Shown piece by piece: positions 1-6,201 of a stretch of 8,339 nt of DNA. Position 1 is the stretch's first letter. Each line of letters starts with the position of its first letter. Position numbers and translations under genes: made by a program. The notes under the pieces are model-generated. The model worked only from the letters and a program-made list of their open reading frames with translations. It ran no database searches and was not told where the DNA came from. This DNA comes from an uncultured Eubacteriales bacterium (lineage in GTDB: Bacteria; Bacillota; Clostridia; Christensenellales; Pumilibacteraceae): the NCBI GenBank assembly GCA_900553005.1, contig USBU01000039.1, forward strand, positions 1-8,339. The letters run 5' to 3'.

Positions 1-671
1 GCCATAAGCTCCGCCGCATTTTTGGCGTTCATGCTGCCGCCGTATTGAATGCGGACACGATTTGCCGCCGCGCGTCCGTATTTTCTCGACAGCGTTTTGC
101 GGATAAATTTAATAGTTTCGTTCGCTTGCTCGCTGGTTGCGGTTTTACCCGTGCCGATAGCCCAGACAGGCTCGTAAGCGACAACCGTCTTCTTTGCGTC
201 CTCGGCTGAAATACCCTCGAAAGCTCCTTCTATCTGCGCAAAAAGCACCTTTTCCGTCATGCCGCCCTCGCGCTCGTCAAGAGTCTCCCCGACGCACACA
301 ATGGGCTTAAGACCGTTTTTAAGCGCCTGAACGGTACGCTTGTTGACGGTCTCGTCAGTCTCGCCGAAATACTGACGTCGCTCGCTGTGCCCTATAACGA
401 CATATTCGGCGCCGGCTTCCAGCAGCATGGCCGCGCTGATTTCGCCAGTAAACGCGCCCTTATCCGCCCAGGAGACGTTTTGAGCGCCCACGCGGATCTT
501 GCTGCCCTTTACAAGCTTTTTAACCCTTTCTATATCGGTAAAGGGTACGCAAACCACAACGTCCACGCCCTTAACGTCCTTTATAAGCGGCTTGAGCTCG
601 CTTAGCAGCGTTTCCGCTTCCGCCTTTGTGTTGTTCATCTTCCAGTTGCCTGCGATTATAGGCTTTCTCAT
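1..671 (-). CDS. tpiA: triosephosphate isomerase, C-terminus cut by window edge
   Basis: Cytoplasmic glycolytic enzyme that interconverts dihydroxyacetone phosphate and glyceraldehyde 3-phosphate. The 223 visible codons cover most of the TIM barrel; the family is usually about 250 residues, so about 25 to 30 C-terminal residues lie outside the window. Visible landmarks are the N-terminal AGNWKMN (residues 7-13, with the substrate Asn9 and Lys11), GHSERR (94-99, catalytic His95), the YEPVWAIGTGK loop (166-176, catalytic Glu167, flexible loop 6) and the phosphate-binding YGGS (210-213). All catalytic residues are present. The ATG is chosen because AAAGGAG lies 11 bases upstream and the protein starts right at the conserved strand 1. 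The gene has its own promoter and follows the terminator of the rlmB operon, so it is probably transcribed independently. Other glycolytic genes may lie further downstream, but this is not visible. Confidence 0.97.
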   Translation of the reverse strand, partial: MRKPIIAGNWKMNNTKAEAETLLSELKPLIKDVKGVDVVVCVPFTDIERVKKLVKGSKIRVGAQNVSWADKGAFTGEISAAMLLEAGAEYVVIGHSERRQYFGETDETVNKRTVQALKNGLKPIVCVGETLDEREGGMTEKVLFAQIEGAFEGISAEDAKKTVVAYEPVWAIGTGKTATSEQANETIKFIRKTLSRKYGRAAANRVRIQYGGSMNAKNAAELM

Positions 672-743
672 AATGTATATAACTCCTTTTGATATTTCTG
701 TTTTTTGACTGCGGCTTCCGTTATTTTCGTCCGCACCCGAATA

Positions 744-772
744 ATTATAAACGATTCGGCGGCTTTAAGCAA
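744..772 (-). promoter_or_regulatory. putative tpiA promoter
   Basis: On the minus strand a perfect TATAAT (749-744) has TTGCTT (772-767) exactly 17 bases upstream; the -35 matches only the TTG part of TTGACA. The predicted transcript would begin near 737 and leave a leader of about 65 bases before tpiA. Spacing is ideal but the -35 is weak, so this is a good candidate rather than a certain call. Confidence 0.5.
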
Positions 773-992
773 GCGAATAACGCTAAAAACACGTCTTATC
801 GTTTTTTTTCATAACGTTTTAAGTTAATTCCCGGCCTTAAAAGTTCATAAATAAAATACCGAGCTTTGAGGCGAACAACGATAAACATTGAAAATTAAGC
901 TACGGCGCTACGGCCGCGCCTGCGCCTTTACGTTTCTGAAACCTGTTTGCTTTTTAAGCCCGCATTAAGTAACCGAATCCAAAAACAAAGCA

Positions 993-1034
993 ATATAAAA
1001 ACAAACGACCGGAAGCTTTTTTCGCGTCCGGTCG
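993..1034 (-). terminator. rho-independent terminator of the mrnC-thyA-folA-rlmB operon
   Basis: An eight-base perfect stem (CGACCGGA at 1006-1013 with TCCGGTCG at 1027-1034) around a 13-base loop is followed on the minus strand by TTTGTTTTTATAT (1005-993). It starts 25 bases after the rlmB stop. The other side is also T-rich, but no plus-strand gene enters it. Confidence 0.85.
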
Positions 1035-1058
1035 GTTTTATTGTTTAAATTATGCGTT

Positions 1059-1787
1059 TTATTTCTCGAAGTTCTGCCTGATATACTCGTACACAACAAC
1101 GCCCGCCGCAACCGACGCGTTGAGTGAATTGACCTTTCCGCGGACGGGAAGAGCAACAACGCCGTCGCATTTCTGCTTGGTAAGACGCTTCACTCCGCTG
1201 CCCTCGCCGCCTATCACAAACGCCGCGGCTCCGGTCAGTTTTGTCTTATAAATATCGCTTCCGTCCATGTCTGCGGCATAAACCCAAACGCCCTTTTCCT
1301 TAAGCTCGTCTATCGCGTCGTTTATATTGGTCACCTTTGCCACGCGTATATGCGCCGCCGCTCCCGACGATACCTTGACGACCGTATCGTTTACAGATAC
1401 GCTGCGATGCCGCGGAATAACCACGCCGTGCGCTCCGCCGCACTCGGCTACTCGCAATATGCTGCCGAGATTATGCGGATCCTCCACACCGTCAAGAATC
1501 AGAATAAAAGGAGGTTCTCCCTTTTCCTCGGCATAGGAAAGAATATCGTCCAGCTCGCAGTATTTAAAATCTGTAACCTCGGCGATAAAGCCCTGATGCC
1601 TTTTTCCGCCGGACTCGCGGTCCAGCACTTCCTTGTCGTAAAAGAAAACCTTGATTCCGCGGGATTTTGCCTCGTTGATAATACGCTGAGCGCCCGCGTC
1701 CTTCTGATCGCGCGCCGCAACCAATCTGTCTATCGTCGTGCCGGCTTTTATAGCTTCGGCAACGGCGTTACGTCCTAAAATCTTCAT
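1059..1787 (-). CDS. rlmB: 23S rRNA (guanosine-2'-O-)-methyltransferase RlmB
   Basis: SpoU-family (SPOUT fold) methyltransferase expected to use S-adenosylmethionine to 2'-O-methylate G2251 (E. coli numbering) in the peptidyl-transferase P loop of 23S rRNA. At 242 residues it has normal length. The N-terminal substrate-binding domain (about 1-75, starting ILGRNAVAEAI) precedes the knotted catalytic domain, which carries all three SpoU motifs: NLGSILR (106-112, with the catalytic Arg112), GGEGSGV (193-199) and NSLNASVAAGV (220-230). I choose the ATG at 1787 because AAGGA lies seven bases upstream and the protein then starts at the conserved domain. An earlier in-frame start at 1832 would overlap folA and lacks such a site. 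It is the last gene of its operon, 25 bases after the folA stop and just before the terminator. Closely related 2'-O-methyltransferases (TrmH, or other members annotated only as RlmB) are the only real alternative. Confidence 0.93.
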   Translation of the reverse strand: MKILGRNAVAEAIKAGTTIDRLVAARDQKDAGAQRIINEAKSRGIKVFFYDKEVLDRESGGKRHQGFIAEVTDFKYCELDDILSYAEEKGEPPFILILDGVEDPHNLGSILRVAECGGAHGVVIPRHRSVSVNDTVVKVSSGAAAHIRVAKVTNINDAIDELKEKGVWVYAADMDGSDIYKTKLTGAAAFVIGGEGSGVKRLTKQKCDGVVALPVRGKVNSLNASVAAGVVVYEYIRQNFEK

Positions 1788-1794
1788 ATCGTCA

Positions 1795-1799
1795 TCCTT
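1795..1799 (-). promoter_or_regulatory. ribosome binding site deciding the rlmB start
   Basis: AAGGA on the minus strand, seven bases before the ATG at 1787. It lies inside the longer open frame, which argues that translation starts at 1787 and not at the upstream codon at 1832. Confidence 0.75.
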
Positions 1800-1812
1800 A
1801 TAAAAAATATTT

Positions 1813-2322
1813 TCAGTCCGCAAAAAAATCAAGCGGGTTTTCGTTTAAATACGTATTGAAAGTAAAAGTGTAACCGTTATCGGTAACGGGTGCGGAAGTA
1901 TAAACGACCTTCCAGCCCGCCGAATCGAGATTTTCAAAAAAAACCTCCGCGCCGCCGTCGGAGTCGACCTTGGTCACGTAAACCTCGCGGCAGTACGGCA
2001 GCATGGTGCGGTAAAACATAGCGCCGCCGATCACGAAAATTTCTCCGTCAGCATATTTTCGCATTTCTTTCTTAAGCTCGTTCAGCGAATCCGCAACGAA
2101 ACAGTCACCGCGTTTTTCTCCGCCCGGCCAAAGCACAAGGTTTACCCGATTGGGCAGCGGCCGGCCGCCCGGAAACGATTTCAAAGTGTTGCTGCCCATT
2201 GCCACGACGCGTCCCGAGGTCGCAGCCTTAAAAAACTTCATATCCTCGGGAATATGAAACAGCAGATCGTTGTTTTTGCCAATGCCCCAGTTTTTATCAA
2301 CGGCAACGATCGCCTTTATCAT
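1813..2322 (-). CDS. folA: dihydrofolate reductase
   Basis: Cytoplasmic enzyme reducing 7,8-dihydrofolate to tetrahydrofolate. It regenerates the cofactor oxidised by the thymidylate synthase encoded just upstream. The protein has 169 residues, normal for the family. Visible features: VDKNWGIGKNNDLLFHIPEDMKFFK (8-32, given in register: Trp12 of the Met20-loop region, catalytic Asp27), PGGRPLPNR (51-59, Arg59 for the folate glutamate), VIGGAMFY (97-104, cofactor-binding glycines 99-100) and a C-terminal YTFTFNTY strand. Oddity: the segment after MG reads SNTL (44-47), whereas the usual form is R(K/H)T, and NLVLWPGG (61-68) lacks the usual Ser/Thr-Arg. Those positions normally hold the NADPH 2'-phosphate. 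The start overlaps the thyA stop by four bases (ATGA), with GAGG seven bases upstream, so the two genes are translationally coupled. The dihydrofolate reductase call is firm; only cofactor preference is uncertain. Confidence 0.95.
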   Translation of the reverse strand: MIKAIVAVDKNWGIGKNNDLLFHIPEDMKFFKAATSGRVVAMGSNTLKSFPGGRPLPNRVNLVLWPGGEKRGDCFVADSLNELKKEMRKYADGEIFVIGGAMFYRTMLPYCREVYVTKVDSDGGAEVFFENLDSAGWKVVYTSAPVTDNGYTFTFNTYLNENPLDFFAD

Positions 2323-3149
2323 ACGGCCACCTCTATCTTTTTGCCCATGGGCGTATATTTATAATCGACAAGCTCGAAATCATCCACCTTAAAATCGTAA
2401 AAATCAGTGACGTCGCGCTTCAATACAAGCTTGGGCGCGGGATATTTTTCCCGATCGAACAGCTCCTCGCAAAGAGGAATATGCCGATCGTAAACATGCG
2501 CGTCGGCAATAACGTGCACAAGCTCTCCCGGCTTAAAGCCGCAAACCTTGGCAAGCATGATCACCAGCATGGAATATTGCACCACATTCCAGTTGTTGGC
2601 GGTAAGCATATCCTGCGATCGCTGATTGAGAATAGCGTTTAATCTGTCCCCGGTCACGTTGAATGTAACCGAATATGCGCACGGATACAGATTCATTTCG
2701 TGCAAATCGGCATGAACGTAAATATTGGTCATGATACGGCGCGACCACGGATTGTTTTTCAAATCGTAAATTACCCTGTCAACCTGGTCGAACATTCCTT
2801 CTTTGTACCTGTGTTTAACGCCGAGCTGATAACCGTAAGCCTTGCCTATCGAGCCGGTCTCGTCCGCCCACGAATCCCAGATATGCGAATTTAACTCCTT
2901 GACGTTGTTGCTTTTTTTCTGCCAAATCCACAACAGCTCGTCCAGCGCGCTGGCAAAATTCGTCTTGCGGACCGTTATAACGGGAAATTCCCCGCTAAGG
3001 TCATAGCGGTTAATAATTCCGAATTTCTTTTTTGTGTGCGCGGGAGTGCCGTCCTCCCAGTGCGGCCGCACGGGCGCCCCCTCGTCCGACAAGCCGTTGT
3101 CGATAATTTCGCGCAGGTTGCTTAAAAAAATCTCGTCAGCTCTGCTCAT
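2319..3149 (-). CDS. thyA: thymidylate synthase (ThyA type, B. subtilis ThyA/phi3T branch)
   Basis: Methylates dUMP to dTMP using methylenetetrahydrofolate and releases dihydrofolate, which FolA recycles. At 276 residues it is close to the family norm of about 264 to 280. Visible features: NGLSDEGAPVRPHWEDGTPAHT (18-39 region), the dUMP-phosphate arginine pair RR (137-138), catalytic Cys157 in LYPCAYS, QRSQD (176-180), Asn188 for the uracil ring, and IADAHVYDRH (214-223). The ending YDFKVDDFELVDYKY...EVAV resembles B. subtilis ThyA. Two catalytic-pocket segments differ from E. coli: PCAY in place of PCH, and LTANNWN in place of LGLPFN. This points to the ThyA branch of Firmicutes and their phages. 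The ATG directly abuts the mrnC stop. GGGAGG (3165-3160), inside the end of mrnC, supplies its ribosome binding site about ten bases upstream. Confidence 0.95.
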   Translation of the reverse strand: MSRADEIFLSNLREIIDNGLSDEGAPVRPHWEDGTPAHTKKKFGIINRYDLSGEFPVITVRKTNFASALDELLWIWQKKSNNVKELNSHIWDSWADETGSIGKAYGYQLGVKHRYKEGMFDQVDRVIYDLKNNPWSRRIMTNIYVHADLHEMNLYPCAYSVTFNVTGDRLNAILNQRSQDMLTANNWNVVQYSMLVIMLAKVCGFKPGELVHVIADAHVYDRHIPLCEELFDREKYPAPKLVLKRDVTDFYDFKVDDFELVDYKYTPMGKKIEVAV

Positions 3150-3548
3150 TTAATCGTTACCTCCCGTTTCCATTATATCGACGCAGCGCTTCATCAACTC
3201 ATCAAGCCGCTCGATTTGTCCGGTTACGCGTAAAAAACCGAAAACGCCCTCAAGCGCCGTAGCTTTTTTATAATCGCTCAGCCCAGCGTTTTTCGCCTTG
3301 GAAGTATTATGGCTGTTGCGGCTTCTTCTTGCGATTTCGCTTTCCTCATCCGTAAACGACGGGCTAAGCGCGTCAAGCATCCTGGCCTGTGCGGCAGCGC
3401 AGACCAGCTTGCTTGCAAGTCTGTGCAGATATCCGGATTTACCATCATGCTCGTTTATTAGCCTTTCTCTTACGTATAGCGTAAACACCGCGTCGCCCAC
3501 AAATGCCAAGGACAGCGGATTAAGCTGTATTGCATACTTTGCTTCCAT
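3150..3548 (-). CDS. mrnC: Mini-ribonuclease III
   Basis: Small RNase III-like endonuclease that trims 23S rRNA ends in Firmicutes; it has the RNase III catalytic domain but no double-stranded RNA-binding domain. At 132 residues it has typical Mini-III length. Visible features: LNPLSLAFVGDAVFTLYVRERL (9-30, in register; metal-binding Asp19), the basic segment ARRSRNSHNTSKAKNAG (73-89) and YKKATALEGVFGFL (93-106, catalytic Glu100). The ATG at 3548 is the only sensible start: the conserved domain begins nine residues later and the next Met is residue 57. It is the first gene of the operon. The only Shine-Dalgarno-like bases, AAGG, lie one base from the ATG, too close to act. The promoter -10 element sits eight bases upstream, which suggests leaderless translation. 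In many Firmicutes mrnC lies near rlmB, and thyA and folA are inserted between them here. Confidence 0.92.
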   Translation of the reverse strand: MEAKYAIQLNPLSLAFVGDAVFTLYVRERLINEHDGKSGYLHRLASKLVCAAAQARMLDALSPSFTDEESEIARRSRNSHNTSKAKNAGLSDYKKATALEGVFGFLRVTGQIERLDELMKRCVDIMETGGND

Positions 3549-3556
3549 ACCTTATG

Positions 3557-3585
3557 ATTATATCATATCGCGGCCGAAATAACAA
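3557..3585 (-). promoter_or_regulatory. extended -10 promoter of the mrnC operon
   Basis: On the minus strand TTGTTA (3585-3580) is followed after exactly 17 bases by a perfect TATAAT (3562-3557), preceded by TG one base earlier (TGATATAAT, extended -10). Only eight bases separate the -10 from the mrnC ATG. The transcript should therefore start at about 3551-3549, at or within a few bases of the start codon. This is the strongest operon promoter signal in the window. Confidence 0.8.
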
Positions 3586-3661
3586 CGAAATTTAACGGAT
3601 TTACAAAAGCCGTTTATTTTAAAGATATTTATCCGACTGCGCGCAGACATTAGTAAGATTC

Positions 3662-3704
3662 TTTTTTTGTAACCGGCAGCCGAGTCCAGGCTGCGGAAAA
3701 AAAA
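3662..3704. other. T-tract / hairpin / A-tract element in the araC-mrnC gap
   Basis: A T7 run (3662-3668) and an A8 run (3697-3704) flank a GC stem (GCAGCC 3676-3681 with GGCTGC 3689-3694, extended by two pairs across a one-base bulge). The two tracts can pair, giving a long imperfect hairpin. On neither strand does a T-tract follow the GC stem at the 3' side, so it is not a standard terminator. Its role is unknown; it lies between the araC stop and the mrnC promoter. Confidence 0.4.
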
Positions 3705-3743
3705 TGCGCTGTCCAAGCCCGATCAAACGTCAGATAAAGCAAA

Positions 3744-3774
3744 AAATCAATAAAAACGAACAAATCAATAAAAA
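3744..3774. repeat. 13-base A-rich direct repeat
   Basis: AAATCAATAAAAA occurs at 3744-3756 and again at 3762-3774, an 18-base period, within a strongly A-rich stretch. It may be chance in low-complexity sequence, or an AT-rich upstream element some 160 to 190 bases before mrnC. Confidence 0.35.
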
Positions 3775-3832
3775 AACAAAACGTTTTGCCGTTGCATTAG
3801 CTGCGTTATTATGCTATTCTATAAGCGTCCGA

Positions 3833-4669
3833 TCAGCTTAAGTCGGACGAGTACTGTCTGCGATACGCCAGCGGCGAAAATCCCGTATATTTTTTGAACA
3901 TTTCGCTGAAGCGCTCTATCGAGGCGAAGCCAACCGAATACGCTACCTCGGTAACGGTAAGACCGGTTCTGCCGGTAAGCAGCTTTTCCGCCTTGGAAAT
4001 ACGGTATTTCGTCAGATAGTTGTACGGCGACGCCCCCATAGCGGCGGAAAACACAGTGGAAAAGTGAGCGCGGCTCATTCCAAGCTCCTTGGCAAGCCAG
4101 GTTATATCGAAAGGCCGGAAATAATTGTTTTCGATAAACTTAACGGCGCTTTTGACGATATCGGGACGCGGCTGCTTATCCCTGGTGCGGGAGGCGTAAA
4201 GACTGCCCAGAAACCGGTAAAGAATACCAGTAAGTCTGAAAAGCACTTCCATGTTGTCCGTACCAGTCTTAAGTATCCCCTCCAGCTCGTATATAAATTC
4301 GGGATCTACGTCGAAAACGCAGTCGCTTCCTCCCACGGCCTTGTCCGAAAGCGCTGCGGCGCCTCTGCCTTTAAAACCGAGCCATACGTAATACCACGGC
4401 TCCTCATCGTCGGCGGAATAAACGTGCAGCGTATTGGGCCGTATGAAAAAGGCTTTGTTTTTATCCAGCGCATAGGTGCTTCCGGCAGCGGTAAAAGTGC
4501 CTTTGCCGGATACTATGAGATGAAACAAGTAATAGTTTCTGACCGTTGGGCCGTAAGTATGACCGGGATTGCACCGCTCGAAACCGGCGTCGCAGATTTC
4601 GATTTCGCTGCTGACGGTGTCATTTCCCAAAAAAACATATCCGAAGGATTTTCTTGTATCATCGTCCAT
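3833..4669 (-). CDS. AraC-family transcriptional regulator (MsmR/RafR-like)
   Basis: DNA-binding regulator, 278 residues, with an N-terminal cupin-like sugar-sensing domain (about 15-110; YYLFHLIVSGKGTF at 46-59, FFIRPNTLHVYSADDEEPWYY at 74-94 in register, then VWLGFKG) and a C-terminal AraC domain. That domain has two helix-turn-helix units: about 188-208 (ITWLAKELGMSRAHFSTVFS) and about 238-268 (TVTEVAYSVGFASIERFSEMFK, then the family signature YTGFSPLAYRR). The N-terminal pattern is typical of raffinose/melibiose-type activators. That fits the divergent alpha-galactosidase gene, which it probably activates; this is an inference from context. The ATG at 4669 is chosen over an upstream TTG at 4732 because AGAGG lies ten bases before it and the TTG falls at the -10 box. 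No clear terminator follows; a seven-base hairpin overlaps the stop codon but has no T-tract. Confidence 0.92.
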   Translation of the reverse strand: MDDDTRKSFGYVFLGNDTVSSEIEICDAGFERCNPGHTYGPTVRNYYLFHLIVSGKGTFTAAGSTYALDKNKAFFIRPNTLHVYSADDEEPWYYVWLGFKGRGAAALSDKAVGGSDCVFDVDPEFIYELEGILKTGTDNMEVLFRLTGILYRFLGSLYASRTRDKQPRPDIVKSAVKFIENNYFRPFDITWLAKELGMSRAHFSTVFSAAMGASPYNYLTKYRISKAEKLLTGRTGLTVTEVAYSVGFASIERFSEMFKKYTGFSPLAYRRQYSSDLS

Positions 4670-4689
4670 AATCAAAAAACCTCTTAACC

Positions 4690-4714
4690 CGGTTTTGCGC
4701 GGCGGTTTTACCGC
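4690..4714. promoter_or_regulatory. candidate AraC-regulator operator upstream of melA
   Basis: CGGTTTT occurs twice in the same direction (4690-4696 and 4703-4709), and the second copy is part of an inverted repeat GCGGT-TTT-ACCGC (4702-4714). These sit where a melA -35 element would lie relative to the weak TATAAC (4725-4730), and no TTGACA-like -35 is visible on the plus strand. That is the arrangement expected if an AraC-type activator bound there replaces the -35 contact. Functional assignment is inference. Confidence 0.35.
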
Positions 4715-4722
4715 TCGGAAAC

Positions 4723-4751
4723 AATATAACAAATTATTAAAAAATTGTCAA
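4723..4751 (-). promoter_or_regulatory. araC promoter
   Basis: Perfect TTGACA (4751-4746) and TATATT (4728-4723) with exactly 17 bases between them, pointing at the regulator gene. The predicted leader is about 45 to 50 bases. The -35 lies in the untranslated leader of melA, so the two divergent transcription units overlap and could interfere with each other. Confidence 0.8.
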
Positions 4752-4755
4752 TTCT

Positions 4756-4762
4756 AAGGAGG
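4756..4762 (+). promoter_or_regulatory. ribosome binding site of melA
   Basis: AAGGAGG lies 12 bases before the ATG at 4775. A longer open frame from a TTG at 4745 would encode this site, so the downstream ATG is the true start. Confidence 0.85.
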
Positions 4763-4774
4763 ACAACTGAAAAA

Positions 4775-6067
4775 ATGAAAATCACATTCTTGGGAGCGGG
4801 TTCAACCGTATTTGCACGAAACGTGCTGGGCGACTGTCTGTTAAGCGATCTTAAAGACTACGAAATAGCTCTTTACGACATCGACGAACACAGACTTAAC
4901 GAATCCTACGTTATAATAACCGCAATGCGCGACAAATATAACAAAAGCGTCGCTGTCAACAAATACACCGATCCCAAAAAGGCTTTTAAGGGCGCAAATT
5001 ACATAATAAACGCCATTCAGGTCGGCGGCTATAAGCCCTGCACCGTAACGGACTTTGAGATTCCCAAAAAATACGGCTTAAAGCAGACGATTGCCGACAC
5101 CTTGGGAATCGGCGGCATCTTCCGCGCGCTACGCACCATTCCCGTAATGAAAAATTACGCAAACATCATGGAAGAAGTCTGCCCGGACGTCTTGTTCCTG
5201 AATTACACCAATCCCATGTCCATGCTTTCAGGCTACATGCAGCGTTACACCGGCGTTAAAACCGTCGGACTTTGCCACAGCGTACAGGTCTGCGTACCCG
5301 ATTTAGCCAAAAATCTGGAAATGCCCGAACTGAACGACGCCAAGTGGAAAATAGCCGGCATCAATCATATGGCATGGCTGCTTGAGCTGACCGACAAGAA
5401 CGGTAAAGACCTTTACCCCGCGTTAAAAAAGAAATTTAACGAAGTAAGGCCCAAGCACGACCTGGTCCGTCTGGACATGATGAATCACTTTGGTTACTAC
5501 AACACCGAGAGCAGCGAGCACACCGCGGAATACCACCCCTACTATATCAAGGATAAGTATCCGGAGTTTATCGAAAAATACAATATTCCCCTTGACGAAT
5601 ATCCGCGCCGCTGCGTCAACCAGATCGCCGGCTGGGAAAAAGAACGCGATTCCATACTTAACGGAGGCAACGTGGAGCATACCCGTTCACGCGAGTACGG
5701 CTCGCGCATCATCGAGGCTTGCGAAACCGACGTACCCTTCCGCATCCACGGCAACGTGCTAAACACCGGTCTTATCGAAAACCTGCCGCCCGAGGCGTGC
5801 GTCGAGGTGCCCATCATGATCGACAGCAACGGCCTGAATCCCTGCCACGTAGGCCGTCTGCCCGAACAGCTTGCCGCGCTTAACCGCACCAACATCAACG
5901 TTCAGCTGATGACGATACAGGCTGCCAACACCCTGAAAAAGGAAGACGTTTACATGGCCGCCTACCTCGATCCCCATACAAAAGCGGAGCTTTCGCTGGA
6001 CGACATAAAGGCTATGTGCGACGATCTTTTCGAGGCGCACGGCGATTGGCTGCCCAAATACAACTAA
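4775..6067 (+). CDS. melA: GH4 alpha-galactosidase
   Basis: Glycoside hydrolase family 4 enzymes cleave galactosides by an oxidation-elimination-addition route that needs NAD+ and a divalent metal, usually Mn2+. At 430 residues this one is normal in length and has no signal peptide, so it should act in the cytoplasm on imported melibiose or raffinose-type sugars. Visible features: Rossmann glycine motif FLGAGS (5-10), acidic LYDID (33-37) at the end of strand 2, NYTNPM (143-148), the metal-binding CHSVQ (167-171, Cys167) and GINHMAW (195-201, His198). CHSVQ is the form seen in MelA alpha-galactosidases, rather than those of 6-phospho-glucosidases, so I favour alpha-galactosidase over related GH4 activities. 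It is divergent from the AraC regulator and single, with no transporter gene visible nearby. A strong hairpin terminator follows 64 bases downstream. Confidence 0.92.
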   Translation: MKITFLGAGSTVFARNVLGDCLLSDLKDYEIALYDIDEHRLNESYVIITAMRDKYNKSVAVNKYTDPKKAFKGANYIINAIQVGGYKPCTVTDFEIPKKYGLKQTIADTLGIGGIFRALRTIPVMKNYANIMEEVCPDVLFLNYTNPMSMLSGYMQRYTGVKTVGLCHSVQVCVPDLAKNLEMPELNDAKWKIAGINHMAWLLELTDKNGKDLYPALKKKFNEVRPKHDLVRLDMMNHFGYYNTESSEHTAEYHPYYIKDKYPEFIEKYNIPLDEYPRRCVNQIAGWEKERDSILNGGNVEHTRSREYGSRIIEACETDVPFRIHGNVLNTGLIENLPPEACVEVPIMIDSNGLNPCHVGRLPEQLAALNRTNINVQLMTIQAANTLKKEDVYMAAYLDPHTKAELSLDDIKAMCDDLFEAHGDWLPKYN

Positions 6068-6131
6068 ACGGCTAGGCGCTAAGTCAGAATATAAATACCG
6101 GCAAACAATGCGCTATTCCCATAGGAGCTAA

Positions 6132-6169
6132 TAAAAAGAGCGAAGATTTTAAAATCTTCGCTCTTTTTA
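6132..6169. terminator. perfect bidirectional terminator between melA and the ydeI-like gene
   Basis: A 19-base perfect inverted repeat (6132-6150 with 6151-6169): an A5 run, GAGCGAAGATTTT, its exact complement, then a T5 run. It works equally on both strands, as expected between convergent genes. A second AT-only hairpin (TGATAAATT 6176-6184 with AATTTATCA 6187-6195) lies just after the stop codon of the minus-strand gene. Confidence 0.92.
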
Positions 6170-6201
6170 ATTGCCTGATAAATTGTAATTTATCAATAGT
6201 T

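Larger units (their letters stand above)
672..1058. other. intergenic gap between rlmB and tpiA
   Basis: This gap holds the tpiA ribosome binding site and promoter on one side and the rlmB terminator on the other. Between them (about 780-990) I see no convincing gene. A small GC-rich hairpin (GGCGC at 904-908 pairing with GCGCC at 916-920) has no T-tract after it on either strand, so I do not call it a terminator. Confidence 0.6.

Noticed and set aside
904..920. GC-rich hairpin GGCGC-GCGCC upstream of tpiA as a possible terminator or regulatory RNA.
   Set aside because: Only five pairs, no T-tract on either strand, and not placed like a known leader element.
3795..3823. Plus-strand promoter-like pair TTGCAT and TATTCT, 17 apart.
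   Set aside because: It points into the 3' end of araC with no plus-strand gene; the -35 has only three matches.
3826..3849. Seven-base hairpin over the araC stop codon as its terminator.
   Set aside because: The bases after it on the minus strand (CTTATAGAATAG) are not a T-tract.
4064..4687. Long plus-strand open frame of 207 codons.
   Set aside because: It lies antisense to the well-supported AraC-family gene, has no family resemblance, and is a shadow of its codon pattern.
5423..6040. Several minus-strand open frames of 85 to 118 codons within melA.
   Set aside because: They are antisense shadows of a GH4 gene whose motifs are intact; none has a ribosome binding site or recognisable product.
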